Origin: an uncultured Erythrobacter sp.
GTDB lineage: Bacteria; Pseudomonadota; Alphaproteobacteria; Sphingomonadales; Sphingomonadaceae
DNA length: 64,000 nucleotides
Assembly (NCBI RefSeq): GCF_947499705.1
Contig: NZ_CANMPJ010000002.1
Location: 558,001 to 622,000, forward strand
Direction of reading: 5' to 3'
Positions 35,548-42,044 of the stretch are shown here, in pieces; within the stretch, counting starts at the first letter, position 1, and the number at the start of each line of letters is the position of its first letter. The notes beneath the pieces are model-generated. The model was not told the origin of the DNA and searched no databases. It saw only the letters and a list, made by a program, of their open reading frames with translations. The translations under genes and the position numbers were made by a program.

Positions 35548-36149
35548 CACCGGATCTCTCCGTACACGCCGTATTTGATCTTGTTGAAAATCGCACCGAT
35601 GCCGAGGCCGAAGCACCACATGGTGGGCCACCAGTATGCCTCGACTGGCTGAACGATCTTGTAGGTTTCGAGGAATCCCCAGACGGCCGCGAGTGTGAAC
35701 GAGATCGCGGTCGCTATCAGGCCCTGTCGGACGTAGAGCATCCGATAGAATTCGTCGGTCTCCTCCACGATCAGTCCGCCGAATATCCAGATCACCCCTG
35801 CGAAGGACAAGCCTGGAAGAAGCGCTATGATAACCGCCAGAGGTCCGGTCAAACCGCGATCCTCGATCAGGTTTTCTGCGAGGAACAGGGTCAGCAGGTA
35901 AAACGCCATGACGATGGCCATCCGCGCGAGGTAGCGCAGGCTTGCCTTCGTCTGCTTCTGGCTGATGGTCTTCACGAACGCGAAGACCATCAACGCTGTC
36001 GGGATGATCGCGAGGATGTAGGCGGTGGTGATACCGATGGCGTCGGACTTCCACAGGAAAAGCACCAGCAGCGCCGTGAGGACCGAACATCCGGCGGCGA
36101 TCACGCAGGCGCGACCTTCTGCCGGCGCGTTTTCGACCTGCGCGTTCAT
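35547..36149 (-). CDS. Six-helix membrane protein, unknown function
   Basis: A 200-aa protein from the ATG at 36149 with about six membrane segments (VIAAGCSVLTALLVLFL, TTAYILAIIPTALMVFAFV, RMAIVMAFYLLTLFLA, LAVIIALLPGLSFAGVIWIFGGLIV, ATAISFTLAAVWGFLE, WWPTMWCFGLGIGAIF). A conserved charged loop (VKTISQKQTKASLRY) lies between helices 2 and 3. Similar proteins occur near XRE regulators in Sphingomonadales, to my memory without assigned function. It overlaps both neighbours and is the second gene of the operon. Confidence 0.8.
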   Translation of the reverse strand: MNAQVENAPAEGRACVIAAGCSVLTALLVLFLWKSDAIGITTAYILAIIPTALMVFAFVKTISQKQTKASLRYLARMAIVMAFYLLTLFLAENLIEDRGLTGPLAVIIALLPGLSFAGVIWIFGGLIVEETDEFYRMLYVRQGLIATAISFTLAAVWGFLETYKIVQPVEAYWWPTMWCFGLGIGAIFNKIKYGVYGEIR

Positions 36150-36322
36150 TGCGCACACCTACGGCCACAGCCGAGGTCGGAATGCAGCGTGCCCCAGGCG
36201 GCACCGCTCAGCCCGGCGATAATGCCAAAGCTGGCACCGCTGTTCAGCCCCTGTGCCTGTGTCCAGATCGCGGCGCCGAGAATGAAGGCGGCCCAGGTGA
36301 TCACCATAAGAAATCGGGTCAT
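36146..36322 (-). CDS. Small membrane protein, first gene of the XRE operon
   Basis: A 58-aa gene beginning MTRFLMVITWAAFILGAAIW and ending CGRRCAQ, with two hydrophobic segments (FLMVITWAAFILGAAI; FGIIAGLSGAAWGTL). The ATG at 36322-36320 has a good Shine-Dalgarno (AAAGGGAG, about eight bases upstream), and its TGA overlaps the ATG of the next gene (ATGA at 36149-36146), both supporting a real gene. The three cysteines in the C-terminal LGCGRRC region are notable; they may bind metal or form a disulfide. No family recognised. Confidence 0.8.
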   Translation of the reverse strand: MTRFLMVITWAAFILGAAIWTQAQGLNSGASFGIIAGLSGAAWGTLHSDLGCGRRCAQ

Positions 36323-36342
36323 AAGGAAAGCTCCCTTTCAAC

Positions 36343-36414
36343 TATGGAAAGGACACTTGTCATTGATTCGCGAAATTGTCAAGCACACTTTCCATAAAGG
36401 AGCGTGTCCTTTCC
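36343..36414 (-). promoter_or_regulatory. Triple TATGGAAAG-type repeat and promoter of the XRE operon
   Basis: Three related sites precede the operon: TATGGAAAGGACAC on the plus strand at 36343-36356; its variant TATGGAAAGTGTG on the minus strand at 36384-36396; and GGAAAGGACAC on the minus strand at 36404-36414. The outer two form a perfect 11-bp inverted repeat 47 bases apart. A minus-strand TTGACA (36382-36377) with CAAGTG 17 bases on is the likely promoter, its -10 buried in the first site, so binding there would block transcription. Confidence 0.6.
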
Positions 36415-36439
36415 GGACTTCCCGGTCGTGTGCAAGGTA

Positions 36440-36468
36440 ATGACTTTTCCATCCCTCATCGCTATTTA
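36440..36468 (+). promoter_or_regulatory. Putative promoter of thrS leader
   Basis: ATGACT (36440-36445), 17-bp spacer, TATTTA (36463-36468). Six bases separate the -10 from the leader-peptide ATG at 36475, so transcription would begin at or next to that ATG, giving a leaderless leader-peptide message. The -35 has two mismatches to TTGACA. Confidence 0.5.
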
Positions 36469-36474
36469 GCGCGC

Positions 36475-36546
36475 ATGGCCAAGCTGCTGACCATAACCAC
36501 GACCACTACGACCTCGGATGTCCGGGGGCGGGTGCTCGCGCTTTAG
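36475..36546 (+). CDS. Threonine-rich leader peptide of thrS
   Basis: A 23-codon ORF (ATG at 36475, TAG at 36544-36546) whose residues 6-13 read TITTTTTT: seven threonine codons (ACC, ACC, ACG, ACC, ACT, ACG, ACC) around one Ile. The peptide start is MAKLL and the end is SDVRGRVLAL. It lies 138 bases before the thrS ATG. A ribosome short of Thr-tRNA would stall at 36490-36513, directly before the left arm of a strong hairpin. This is the architecture of amino-acid attenuator peptides such as thrL, here in front of a tRNA synthetase gene. No Shine-Dalgarno is visible, consistent with leaderless initiation. Confidence 0.82.
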   Translation: MAKLLTITTTTTTSDVRGRVLAL

Positions 36547-36590
36547 TCGCAGCGATCGCCGCGCCCCGGACTTTGGGTTTCGGGTGGCGC
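36520..36590 (+). promoter_or_regulatory. Putative thrS attenuator (two competing hairpins)
   Basis: Hairpin I: GTCCGGGG (36520-36527) pairs with CCCCGGAC (36564-36571), and the stem continues inward with two bulges to about 14 pairs, closing around the leader stop; TTTGGGTTT follows (36572-36580), giving a terminator-like end. Hairpin II: GCGCC plus CC (36561-36567) pairs with GG plus GGCGC (36583-36590) and needs the same strand, so it excludes I. The left arm of I starts seven bases after the last Thr codon, where a stalled ribosome would mask it. Roles are inferred; the T-tract is weak. Confidence 0.6.
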
Positions 36591-36684
36591 AGCGTCCTCC
36601 TGAAATCGGCACAAAACAAAACGCTGCTCTTCAAGCGAGCGCGCGACTATGTCATGGGCGCGCGAAACGAGACGGATTTTTACG

Positions 36685-38715
36685 ATGACCGAATTGCTCA
36701 AGATCAGCCTGCCCGATGGATCCGTGCGCCAAGTAGAACCGGGCAGCACGCCTGCCGATATCGCCGCTGCGATTGGGCCGGGCCTTGCCAAAGCTGCGCT
36801 GGCCGCGCGCGTGGATGGCGAAGTGCGGGACCTCGGCCGCCCGTTTGAAGGCGACGCGGAACTCGCGCTGATCACCACCAAGGATGAGGCCGACGCGCTC
36901 GAGCTGGTCCGCCACGATTACGCCCACGTCCTCGCTGAGGCTGTTCAGGCGCTATGGCCAGGCACGCAGATCACGTTCGGCCCAGCAACCGATGATGGCT
37001 TTTACTACGACGTGATGGCCCCGGCTTCTCGCGAGCCATTCGGTGTGGACGACCTGCCTGCCATCGAAGAGAAAATGCGCGAGATCATCAAGGCAGACAA
37101 GCCGCTGGTCCGCGAAGTCTGGTCGCGCGAGCAGTTGATCGAGAAATGGTCCTCCGAAGGCGAAGCGTTCAAAGCCGAGTGGGCGCAGGAACTGCCAGAG
37201 GACGAAGATCTGACGGTCTATTGGTCCGGCGAGCCGGGCACCGAAGGAGCGTGGCTCGATATGTGCCGCGGGCCGCACCTTGCTTCGACCGGCAAGCTTG
37301 ATCCGCAGGCTTTCAAGTTGATGCGCACGGCGGGCGCCTATTGGCGCGGGGATCAGCGCAACGCACAGCTGACGCGCATTTACGGCACCGGCTGGCTCAA
37401 CAAGAAGCAGCTGAAACAGCACCTCCACAACCTTGAGGAAGCGGCCAAGCGCGATCACCGCAAACTGGGCCGCGAGATGGACCTGTTCCACCTTCAGGAA
37501 GAGGCGCATGGCAGCGTCTTCTGGCACCCCAAAGGTTATCGCATCTGGCGCGAGCTGGAGAGCTATATGCGCCGCAAGATGGATGGCGGCGGCTACCGTG
37601 AGATCAAGACGCCGCAGCTGATGGATGTGCGCCAGTGGGAGCAATCCGGCCACTGGGGCAAATATGCCGAGAACATGTTCGCCGTGCCCGACATGGTGCC
37701 CGAAGTGGACGAAGCGGGTGACGGCCTAGCAAAGCCGTCAGTCGAGCAAGATGCCGACTGGATGGCGATCAAGCCGATGAACTGCCCGGCGCATGTGCTG
37801 GTCTTCAAGCAGGGCATCACGTCCTATCGCGACCTGCCGATCCGGCTGGGCGAAATGGGCTGTTGCCACCGCAACGAGCCCCACGGCGCGCTGCACGGCC
37901 TGATGCGTGTGCGGCAATTCACGCAGGACGACGCGCATATCTTCTGCACCGAAGACCAGGTGGTCGAGGAAGTGCGCAAGTTCTGCAAGCTCGCCGACAG
38001 CGTCTATCAGGACTTCGGTTTCACCTATCACGTGAAGCTCGCGACGCGGCCTGAGCAGCGCTTTGGTTCCGATGCGGACTGGGACAAGGCCGAGCAGGAA
38101 CTGCGTGACGCCGTGGCCGAAGCAGGCATGGACAATGAAGAATATGGCTGGGAAGAGCTGCCGGGCGAAGGCGCGTTCTATGCGCCGAAACTCGAATGGC
38201 ACCTGACCGATGCAATTGGCCGGACGTGGCAGGTCGGCACGATCCAGGGCGACCGCGTGTTGCCCGACCGTCTCGATGCGACCTATGTCGGTGAGGATGG
38301 CGGAAGGCACCGCCCCGTGATGCTGCACCGCGCGATCTTCGGCTCTTACGAGCGGTTTATCGGCATTCTGATCGAGCACTATGCGGGCCGCCTCCCCGTG
38401 TGGCTCGCGCCTGTGCAGGCCGTGGTCGCGCCGATTGTTTCGGATATCGATGGCTATGCCGAAGAGGTCGAAGCGAAGCTCGCGGCAGCTGGACTTCGCG
38501 TGACGAGCGATCTGCGCAACGAGAAGATCAATTACAAAGTGCGCGAGCATTCATTGGCGAAGGTCCCGCACATACTGGTTGTCGGCAAACGCGAGGCAGA
38601 GGAAGGCGGTGTTGCAATGCGGACGCTCGGCGAGAAAGAGCAGAGAGTACTCTCGCTCGACGAGGCGATTTCGCTGTTGACCTCTGCTGCGACCCCGCCC
38701 GATCTGGCTGCGTAG
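36685..38715 (+). CDS. thrS: Threonine-tRNA ligase
   Basis: ThrRS charges tRNA-Thr with threonine. The 676-aa product has the TGS domain (1-65), the editing domain with [16 protein letters not shown] (HxxxH) and CRGPHL, catalytic motif 2 around [27 protein letters not shown], the zinc Cys in [12 protein letters not shown], motif 3 ([22 protein letters not shown]) and an anticodon-binding domain ([14 protein letters not shown]). The start at 36685 gives [13 protein letters not shown], the usual N-terminus; a longer frame from 36649 has no family similarity at its front. It is preceded by a threonine-rich leader and hairpins suggesting threonine-dependent attenuation. Confidence 0.97.
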   Translation: MTELLKISLPDGSVRQVEPGSTPADIAAAIGPGLAKAALAARVDGEVRDLGRPFEGDAELALITTKDEADALELVRHDYAHVLAEAVQALWPGTQITFGPATDDGFYYDVMAPASREPFGVDDLPAIEEKMREIIKADKPLVREVWSREQLIEKWSSEGEAFKAEWAQELPEDEDLTVYWSGEPGTEGAWLDMCRGPHLASTGKLDPQAFKLMRTAGAYWRGDQRNAQLTRIYGTGWLNKKQLKQHLHNLEEAAKRDHRKLGREMDLFHLQEEAHGSVFWHPKGYRIWRELESYMRRKMDGGGYREIKTPQLMDVRQWEQSGHWGKYAENMFAVPDMVPEVDEAGDGLAKPSVEQDADWMAIKPMNCPAHVLVFKQGITSYRDLPIRLGEMGCCHRNEPHGALHGLMRVRQFTQDDAHIFCTEDQVVEEVRKFCKLADSVYQDFGFTYHVKLATRPEQRFGSDADWDKAEQELRDAVAEAGMDNEEYGWEELPGEGAFYAPKLEWHLTDAIGRTWQVGTIQGDRVLPDRLDATYVGEDGGRHRPVMLHRAIFGSYERFIGILIEHYAGRLPVWLAPVQAVVAPIVSDIDGYAEEVEAKLAAAGLRVTSDLRNEKINYKVREHSLAKVPHILVVGKREAEEGGVAMRTLGEKEQRVLSLDEAISLLTSAATPPDLAA

Positions 38716-38753
38716 CAAGGCGCTCCGCGATCTTCGGATTTGCGCCTGAGGCG

Positions 38754-39464
38754 TTGGCAATTGCCGCGCTCACCGCCTTTGCGGCAGGTTTCGTCCGTGG
38801 GCTTGCCGGGTTTGGCCTGTCGGTGGTGCTGGTGCCGGTGCTGCAACTGGCAATCGATCCGGCGGCGGCGGTGCTGGTCGGGATCGTGTCGCTATTCCTG
38901 ATTGGATTGACCGACATCGGTCGCATTCGCCGCGATGCCGACCGCTCGGCGGTGCCGCTTACGCTGATTGCGCTCGCGTTCATGCCGCTTGGCCTATGGT
39001 CGTTGACCGCACTCCCTGCCGATTGGGCGCGGGTTCTGATCGCGCTGGTTTCGCTCGGAGCGTTCGTCTTGGTCGTCGTGCCGCTCGGCAAGGTCGAGAT
39101 GCCGCGCAAATCGGCGTTGGCAATTTCGGGGTTGGCGACAGGCTTTTTTGGCGGTTTTGCAGGCATGCCCGGCCCGGGAATGGCACCCTTCTATCTGCGT
39201 GGGCGGTTAGCCCCCGAAGCGGCACGCGCTTCGATGATGGCGATTTTCCTCGTGGTCACGCCGCTATCGGCGCTGTTCTTCATTGCGCTTGGCGTAGGAA
39301 CGTGGCGCGAGGCCGCATTGGCTGCGGCGCTCTTCCCGTTTGTGCTTATCGGGGACTGGTTCGGCCACCGCGCCTTTGGCAGGGTAACCGCTCGCCAGTG
39401 GCAGATCAGTACAGCTCTGGTTTTGGGCGGAGCTGCGCTGGGCGCGCTCTGGAAACTGCTCTGA
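38754..39464 (+). CDS. Sulfite/anion exporter, TauE/SafE (TSUP) family permease
   Basis: A 236-aa TSUP-family membrane protein with seven to eight helices; family-typical GFVRGLAGFGLSVVLVPVLQLAI near the start, and GFFGGFAGMPGPGMAPFYL repeating the pattern in the second half. Likely transports an organic or sulfur-containing anion. No ATG or GTG is available after the thrS stop; TTG at 38754 is the best start found, preceded by GAGG but close. The reading frame itself is open far upstream through thrS, where it is meaningless. It may start at a non-standard codon further 5'. Confidence 0.75.
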   Translation: MAIAALTAFAAGFVRGLAGFGLSVVLVPVLQLAIDPAAAVLVGIVSLFLIGLTDIGRIRRDADRSAVPLTLIALAFMPLGLWSLTALPADWARVLIALVSLGAFVLVVVPLGKVEMPRKSALAISGLATGFFGGFAGMPGPGMAPFYLRGRLAPEAARASMMAIFLVVTPLSALFFIALGVGTWREAALAAALFPFVLIGDWFGHRAFGRVTARQWQISTALVLGGAALGALWKLL

Positions 39465-39926
39465 TCAGCCGCCAAACTCGCCGAAAAAAGTGACGATGTG
39501 GATGTTGCGCGGGCGTCCGTTGCACTTGTCGATGATCATTTTCACCCGGCGACATGGAAACGTTCGAGTGGTGCCTCCAATTGCATAGCGCATCAGAACC
39601 GGCGCATTGAGAGTGTGGGTGAGCTCGACATAGCGACCCCCGCCGCCGGAATAACCGCGGCCCTGTTTCTTCTCGACACGAAAACGCTCCAGCGCTGCGT
39701 CGTTGGCTGGAGCGTTGAGAAGCGCGAGCGCGGCGTCGATCTGATCATCGAACTTCACAAACGAGGTGACGTCGGAGATTCCACTGCGTTCGTGCGTGCC
39801 CATCTGCCGTTCGGCCATACCCTGATTTGTGATGTTGACGTGGCGCTCACCCGCATGTCCTCGGCCCTGCTCGGATAGCTGGAAAATCCGTTTTACTTCG
39901 TTGCGGGTAAATGGTGTGTAGGGCAT
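39465..39926 (-). CDS. Stand-alone RNase A-like (CdiA-CT type) domain protein
   Basis: A 153-aa protein without signal peptide or secretion domain. Segments GRGHAGERHVNITNQGM, TSFVKFDDQIDAALALL and the C-terminal VKMIIDKCNGRPRNIHIVTFFGE match in order the layout of the bacterial CdiA-CT RNase A domain (GH...HV, SF...A..A, and a final strand with (I/V)(V/L)T). In characterised toxins the His of the first motif and the Thr of the last take part in catalysis. The ATG at 39926 has GGAGGA about ten bases upstream. No immunity-like gene flanks it. Assignment is by motif memory. Confidence 0.6.
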   Translation of the reverse strand: MPYTPFTRNEVKRIFQLSEQGRGHAGERHVNITNQGMAERQMGTHERSGISDVTSFVKFDDQIDAALALLNAPANDAALERFRVEKKQGRGYSGGGGRYVELTHTLNAPVLMRYAIGGTTRTFPCRRVKMIIDKCNGRPRNIHIVTFFGEFGG

Positions 39927-40005
39927 CGACTTCGCTCCTCCTGCTTGATGCAAGAATAGCAGAGCGAGTTGGGCTAGCGAAATGGTGTTTTACGACATCT
40001 TTGTC

Positions 40006-40764
40006 CTAATCGATCCAGCGCGCCGAAAGAACGCGGCCGCCGCCCTGTTCGCGCAAGACCAGAGCATAGCGATCGGCTCCACGAATGTTGAGTGCGCTGC
40101 GATCTATCGGATGACTGGCTTTGCCACCGTTCCAGGTTGCGATACGCTTCTCGCCAACCAGAACGTTGGTGTAAGTTATTTGGCGCCCACCATTTTCTCC
40201 GCGTCCGATCGCGACGGTTTCGCTCCGGGACACTCCGATCAGCATCAACTCCGCGCGTTGTTTCGTTGTGCCGCCCAAACCTACACCGAAATTGCCACCT
40301 TTGGTTTTGAGGATTCGAATGGCTGCGCGCTTCGCTCTGGCTGCTTCTGCCGCAAAGCGGCGGATCTTATCTTCATTCGAACCCACTTCGCCAAGCAGGC
40401 CATCGACCACGGTCTGGGGGGTGTAGACGCCATTATATCCCGCCAGTCCGCGCTGGGCGTAGGTGCGTTGGAGGCTGGTGTTGGCGGGGCTTGCAAACGT
40501 ATCTTTCCACCCGAGCCTGTCCCAGTAATCGACCGGGCGAGAAATGACGATCAGCTCGCCTTCACGATCAAGTTTCTGCGCAAGGCGATCTGCCGGGGGA
40601 CATGATGAGCAGCCTTGGCTGGTGAACAGCTCAAGCAAGACCGGCTCGTCGGAGAGTTTTTCTCCGTCGGCCTGTGCCGAGCTTTGATGGGGGACGACCA
40701 GCGATGCTGTCGCAAGGGTGATCAGCGCGATTAGGGGGGCGTAGAGGGGTTTCGTCACGCGCAT
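40006..40764 (-). CDS. DUF1223 exported thioredoxin-like protein
   Basis: A 252-aa protein with a signal peptide (APLIALITLATASLVV...). The DUF1223 domain begins VLLELFTSQGCSSCPPADRLA; the Cys52-x-x-Cys55 pair sits where thioredoxins have their active site. Other family segments are VDYWDRLGWKDTFASP, YTPQTVVDG and the C-terminal YALVLREQG. Expected to be periplasmic, perhaps a disulfide-handling protein; no biochemical role is established as far as I know. Lies upstream of the RNase A-like gene on the same strand, 79 bases away. Confidence 0.92.
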   Translation of the reverse strand: MRVTKPLYAPLIALITLATASLVVPHQSSAQADGEKLSDEPVLLELFTSQGCSSCPPADRLAQKLDREGELIVISRPVDYWDRLGWKDTFASPANTSLQRTYAQRGLAGYNGVYTPQTVVDGLLGEVGSNEDKIRRFAAEAARAKRAAIRILKTKGGNFGVGLGGTTKQRAELMLIGVSRSETVAIGRGENGGRQITYTNVLVGEKRIATWNGGKASHPIDRSALNIRGADRYALVLREQGGGRVLSARWID

Positions 40765-40835
40765 TCTCGCATCCGCTGGTCGTCGCTAGGGTGTTCGCGG
40801 CGGCGGAGCGATTGGTTACGCGGTCTGAAAAAGAT

Positions 40836-40970
40836 TTAGAAAGGGAGCGCTTGTCCGGCGAAAATCAGCGAGGCTGCGCAGGCCAGCACGATCGCACTGC
40901 GCGCAATATCCAACTGGCGCTGCTGCGCCGCTGCATAGGCGGTCCGGGAAAGGGCGATAGCCTTCGTCAT
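40836..40970 (-). CDS. Possible 44-aa membrane peptide
   Basis: The only sizeable frame in the 240-bp gap between the DUF1223 and agmatine deiminase genes. It reads MTKAIALSRTAYAAAQQRQL then a hydrophobic segment (SAIVLACAASLIFAGQALPF). No good Shine-Dalgarno precedes the ATG. Could be a real small protein or chance. Confidence 0.3.
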   Translation of the reverse strand: MTKAIALSRTAYAAAQQRQLDIARSAIVLACAASLIFAGQALPF

Positions 40971-41005
40971 AGGGCGCAGGATCGCGGCAAATTCCTAACG
41001 ACAGG

Positions 41006-42004
41006 TTAACTTTTCAGCGCAGCGCCCATTTGCCGAGGCATTTGTTGGCTGGCGCAGTGGAATCCGCCGCCGCCCGCCAGCACGGCATCGGCGGGCAGGC
41101 CGAGCGTTTCGCGGTCCGGGAAAAGGGCTGCGATCGCTGCAACTCCATCCGCGTCGTTAGGCGATCCGAAGGTTGGGACGACGACCAGATGCGTTGTGAT
41201 CGCGAAATTAACGTAGCTGGCAGGTTCAATTGCTCTGTCGCGGATGATGAGGCCCGGAGACGGAATGCGGACCACATCAACGCCGTAGTCGCTGGCGCGC
41301 TCCGCCGCGTCGTCATAGATCGCGGCGTTGGGATCGTCGTTTCCGGTCGCTTCCGGAACGACCAATCGGTTTGGTCCTACAAACCGCGCTAGATTGTCAA
41401 CATGGCCATCGGTGTGGTCGTTGATCAGCCCGTCGCCGAGCCAAAGAACGCGGTCGAAACCGAGCATTCCCTCCAGCTCAGCCTCGATTTTCGGGCGTGA
41501 CATGCCGGGGTTGCGATTGAGATTGAGCAGACATTGCTCGGTTGTGGCGACGAGGCCTGTGCCGTCGCCATCGACAGCACCGCCTTCGAGGATCATGGCC
41601 GACGTTTCGAGCGGCATGCCGGCGTCGCGTGCCAGCTCGGCGCCGATCGTCTCGTCGCCCGGCATTTCATACTTGCCGCCCCAGCCATTGAAGCCGAAAC
41701 GGCGTGCTGAACGGCTCTTGCCATCGAACACGATGAGCGGCCCGGTGTCCCGCAACCAGACGTCGCCATAGGAGCGTCGTTCGAGCGTCACCTTTTCGCT
41801 GACGAGCGACCGGGCACGCGCTTCATTGGCTTCGTCGCGGACCAGCAGCCGAACGTCCTGGCCGCTCTCCGCCACCGCATTGGCAAAGGCTGCAAGCTGC
41901 TCCTGCGCGCGATCGAGATAGCCCGGCCATTCCTCGGCCAGATGCGGGAAGCCGATCCACAGCCAATCCTGCGGTGCCCATTCCGGGGGCATCAGGACGG
42001 CCAT
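41006..42004 (-). CDS. aguA: Agmatine deiminase / peptidyl-arginine-deiminase-like hydrolase
   Basis: A 332-aa protein of the Porphyromonas-type PAD / agmatine deiminase family (guanidino-group hydrolysis; agmatine to N-carbamoylputrescine). Family elements are MPPEWAPQDWLWIGFPHLAEEWPG, the LRDTGPL and LEGGAVDGDGTGLVATTEQCLLN segments, NDHTDGHVDNLARFV with its catalytic His, and the C-terminal GGGGFHCASQQMPR with the catalytic Cys (about 317). The start at 42004 gives MAVLMPPEWAPQD; the longer frame overlaps the M28 gene. No AguB hydrolase follows, so the physiological substrate is uncertain. Confidence 0.88.
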   Translation of the reverse strand: MAVLMPPEWAPQDWLWIGFPHLAEEWPGYLDRAQEQLAAFANAVAESGQDVRLLVRDEANEARARSLVSEKVTLERRSYGDVWLRDTGPLIVFDGKSRSARRFGFNGWGGKYEMPGDETIGAELARDAGMPLETSAMILEGGAVDGDGTGLVATTEQCLLNLNRNPGMSRPKIEAELEGMLGFDRVLWLGDGLINDHTDGHVDNLARFVGPNRLVVPEATGNDDPNAAIYDDAAERASDYGVDVVRIPSPGLIIRDRAIEPASYVNFAITTHLVVVPTFGSPNDADGVAAIAALFPDRETLGLPADAVLAGGGGFHCASQQMPRQMGAALKS

Positions 42005-42044
42005 GGATCGGCTTTCAGTACCGCTCTGCGACGCTAGGTGCTGC

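Noticed and set aside
35548..36204. N-terminal 219 residues of a 351-codon minus-strand frame ending at 35149
   Set aside because: This part runs out of frame through the real 200-aa membrane protein gene and is arginine/histidine-rich as expected for a shadow; only the last 132 codons form a plausible protein.
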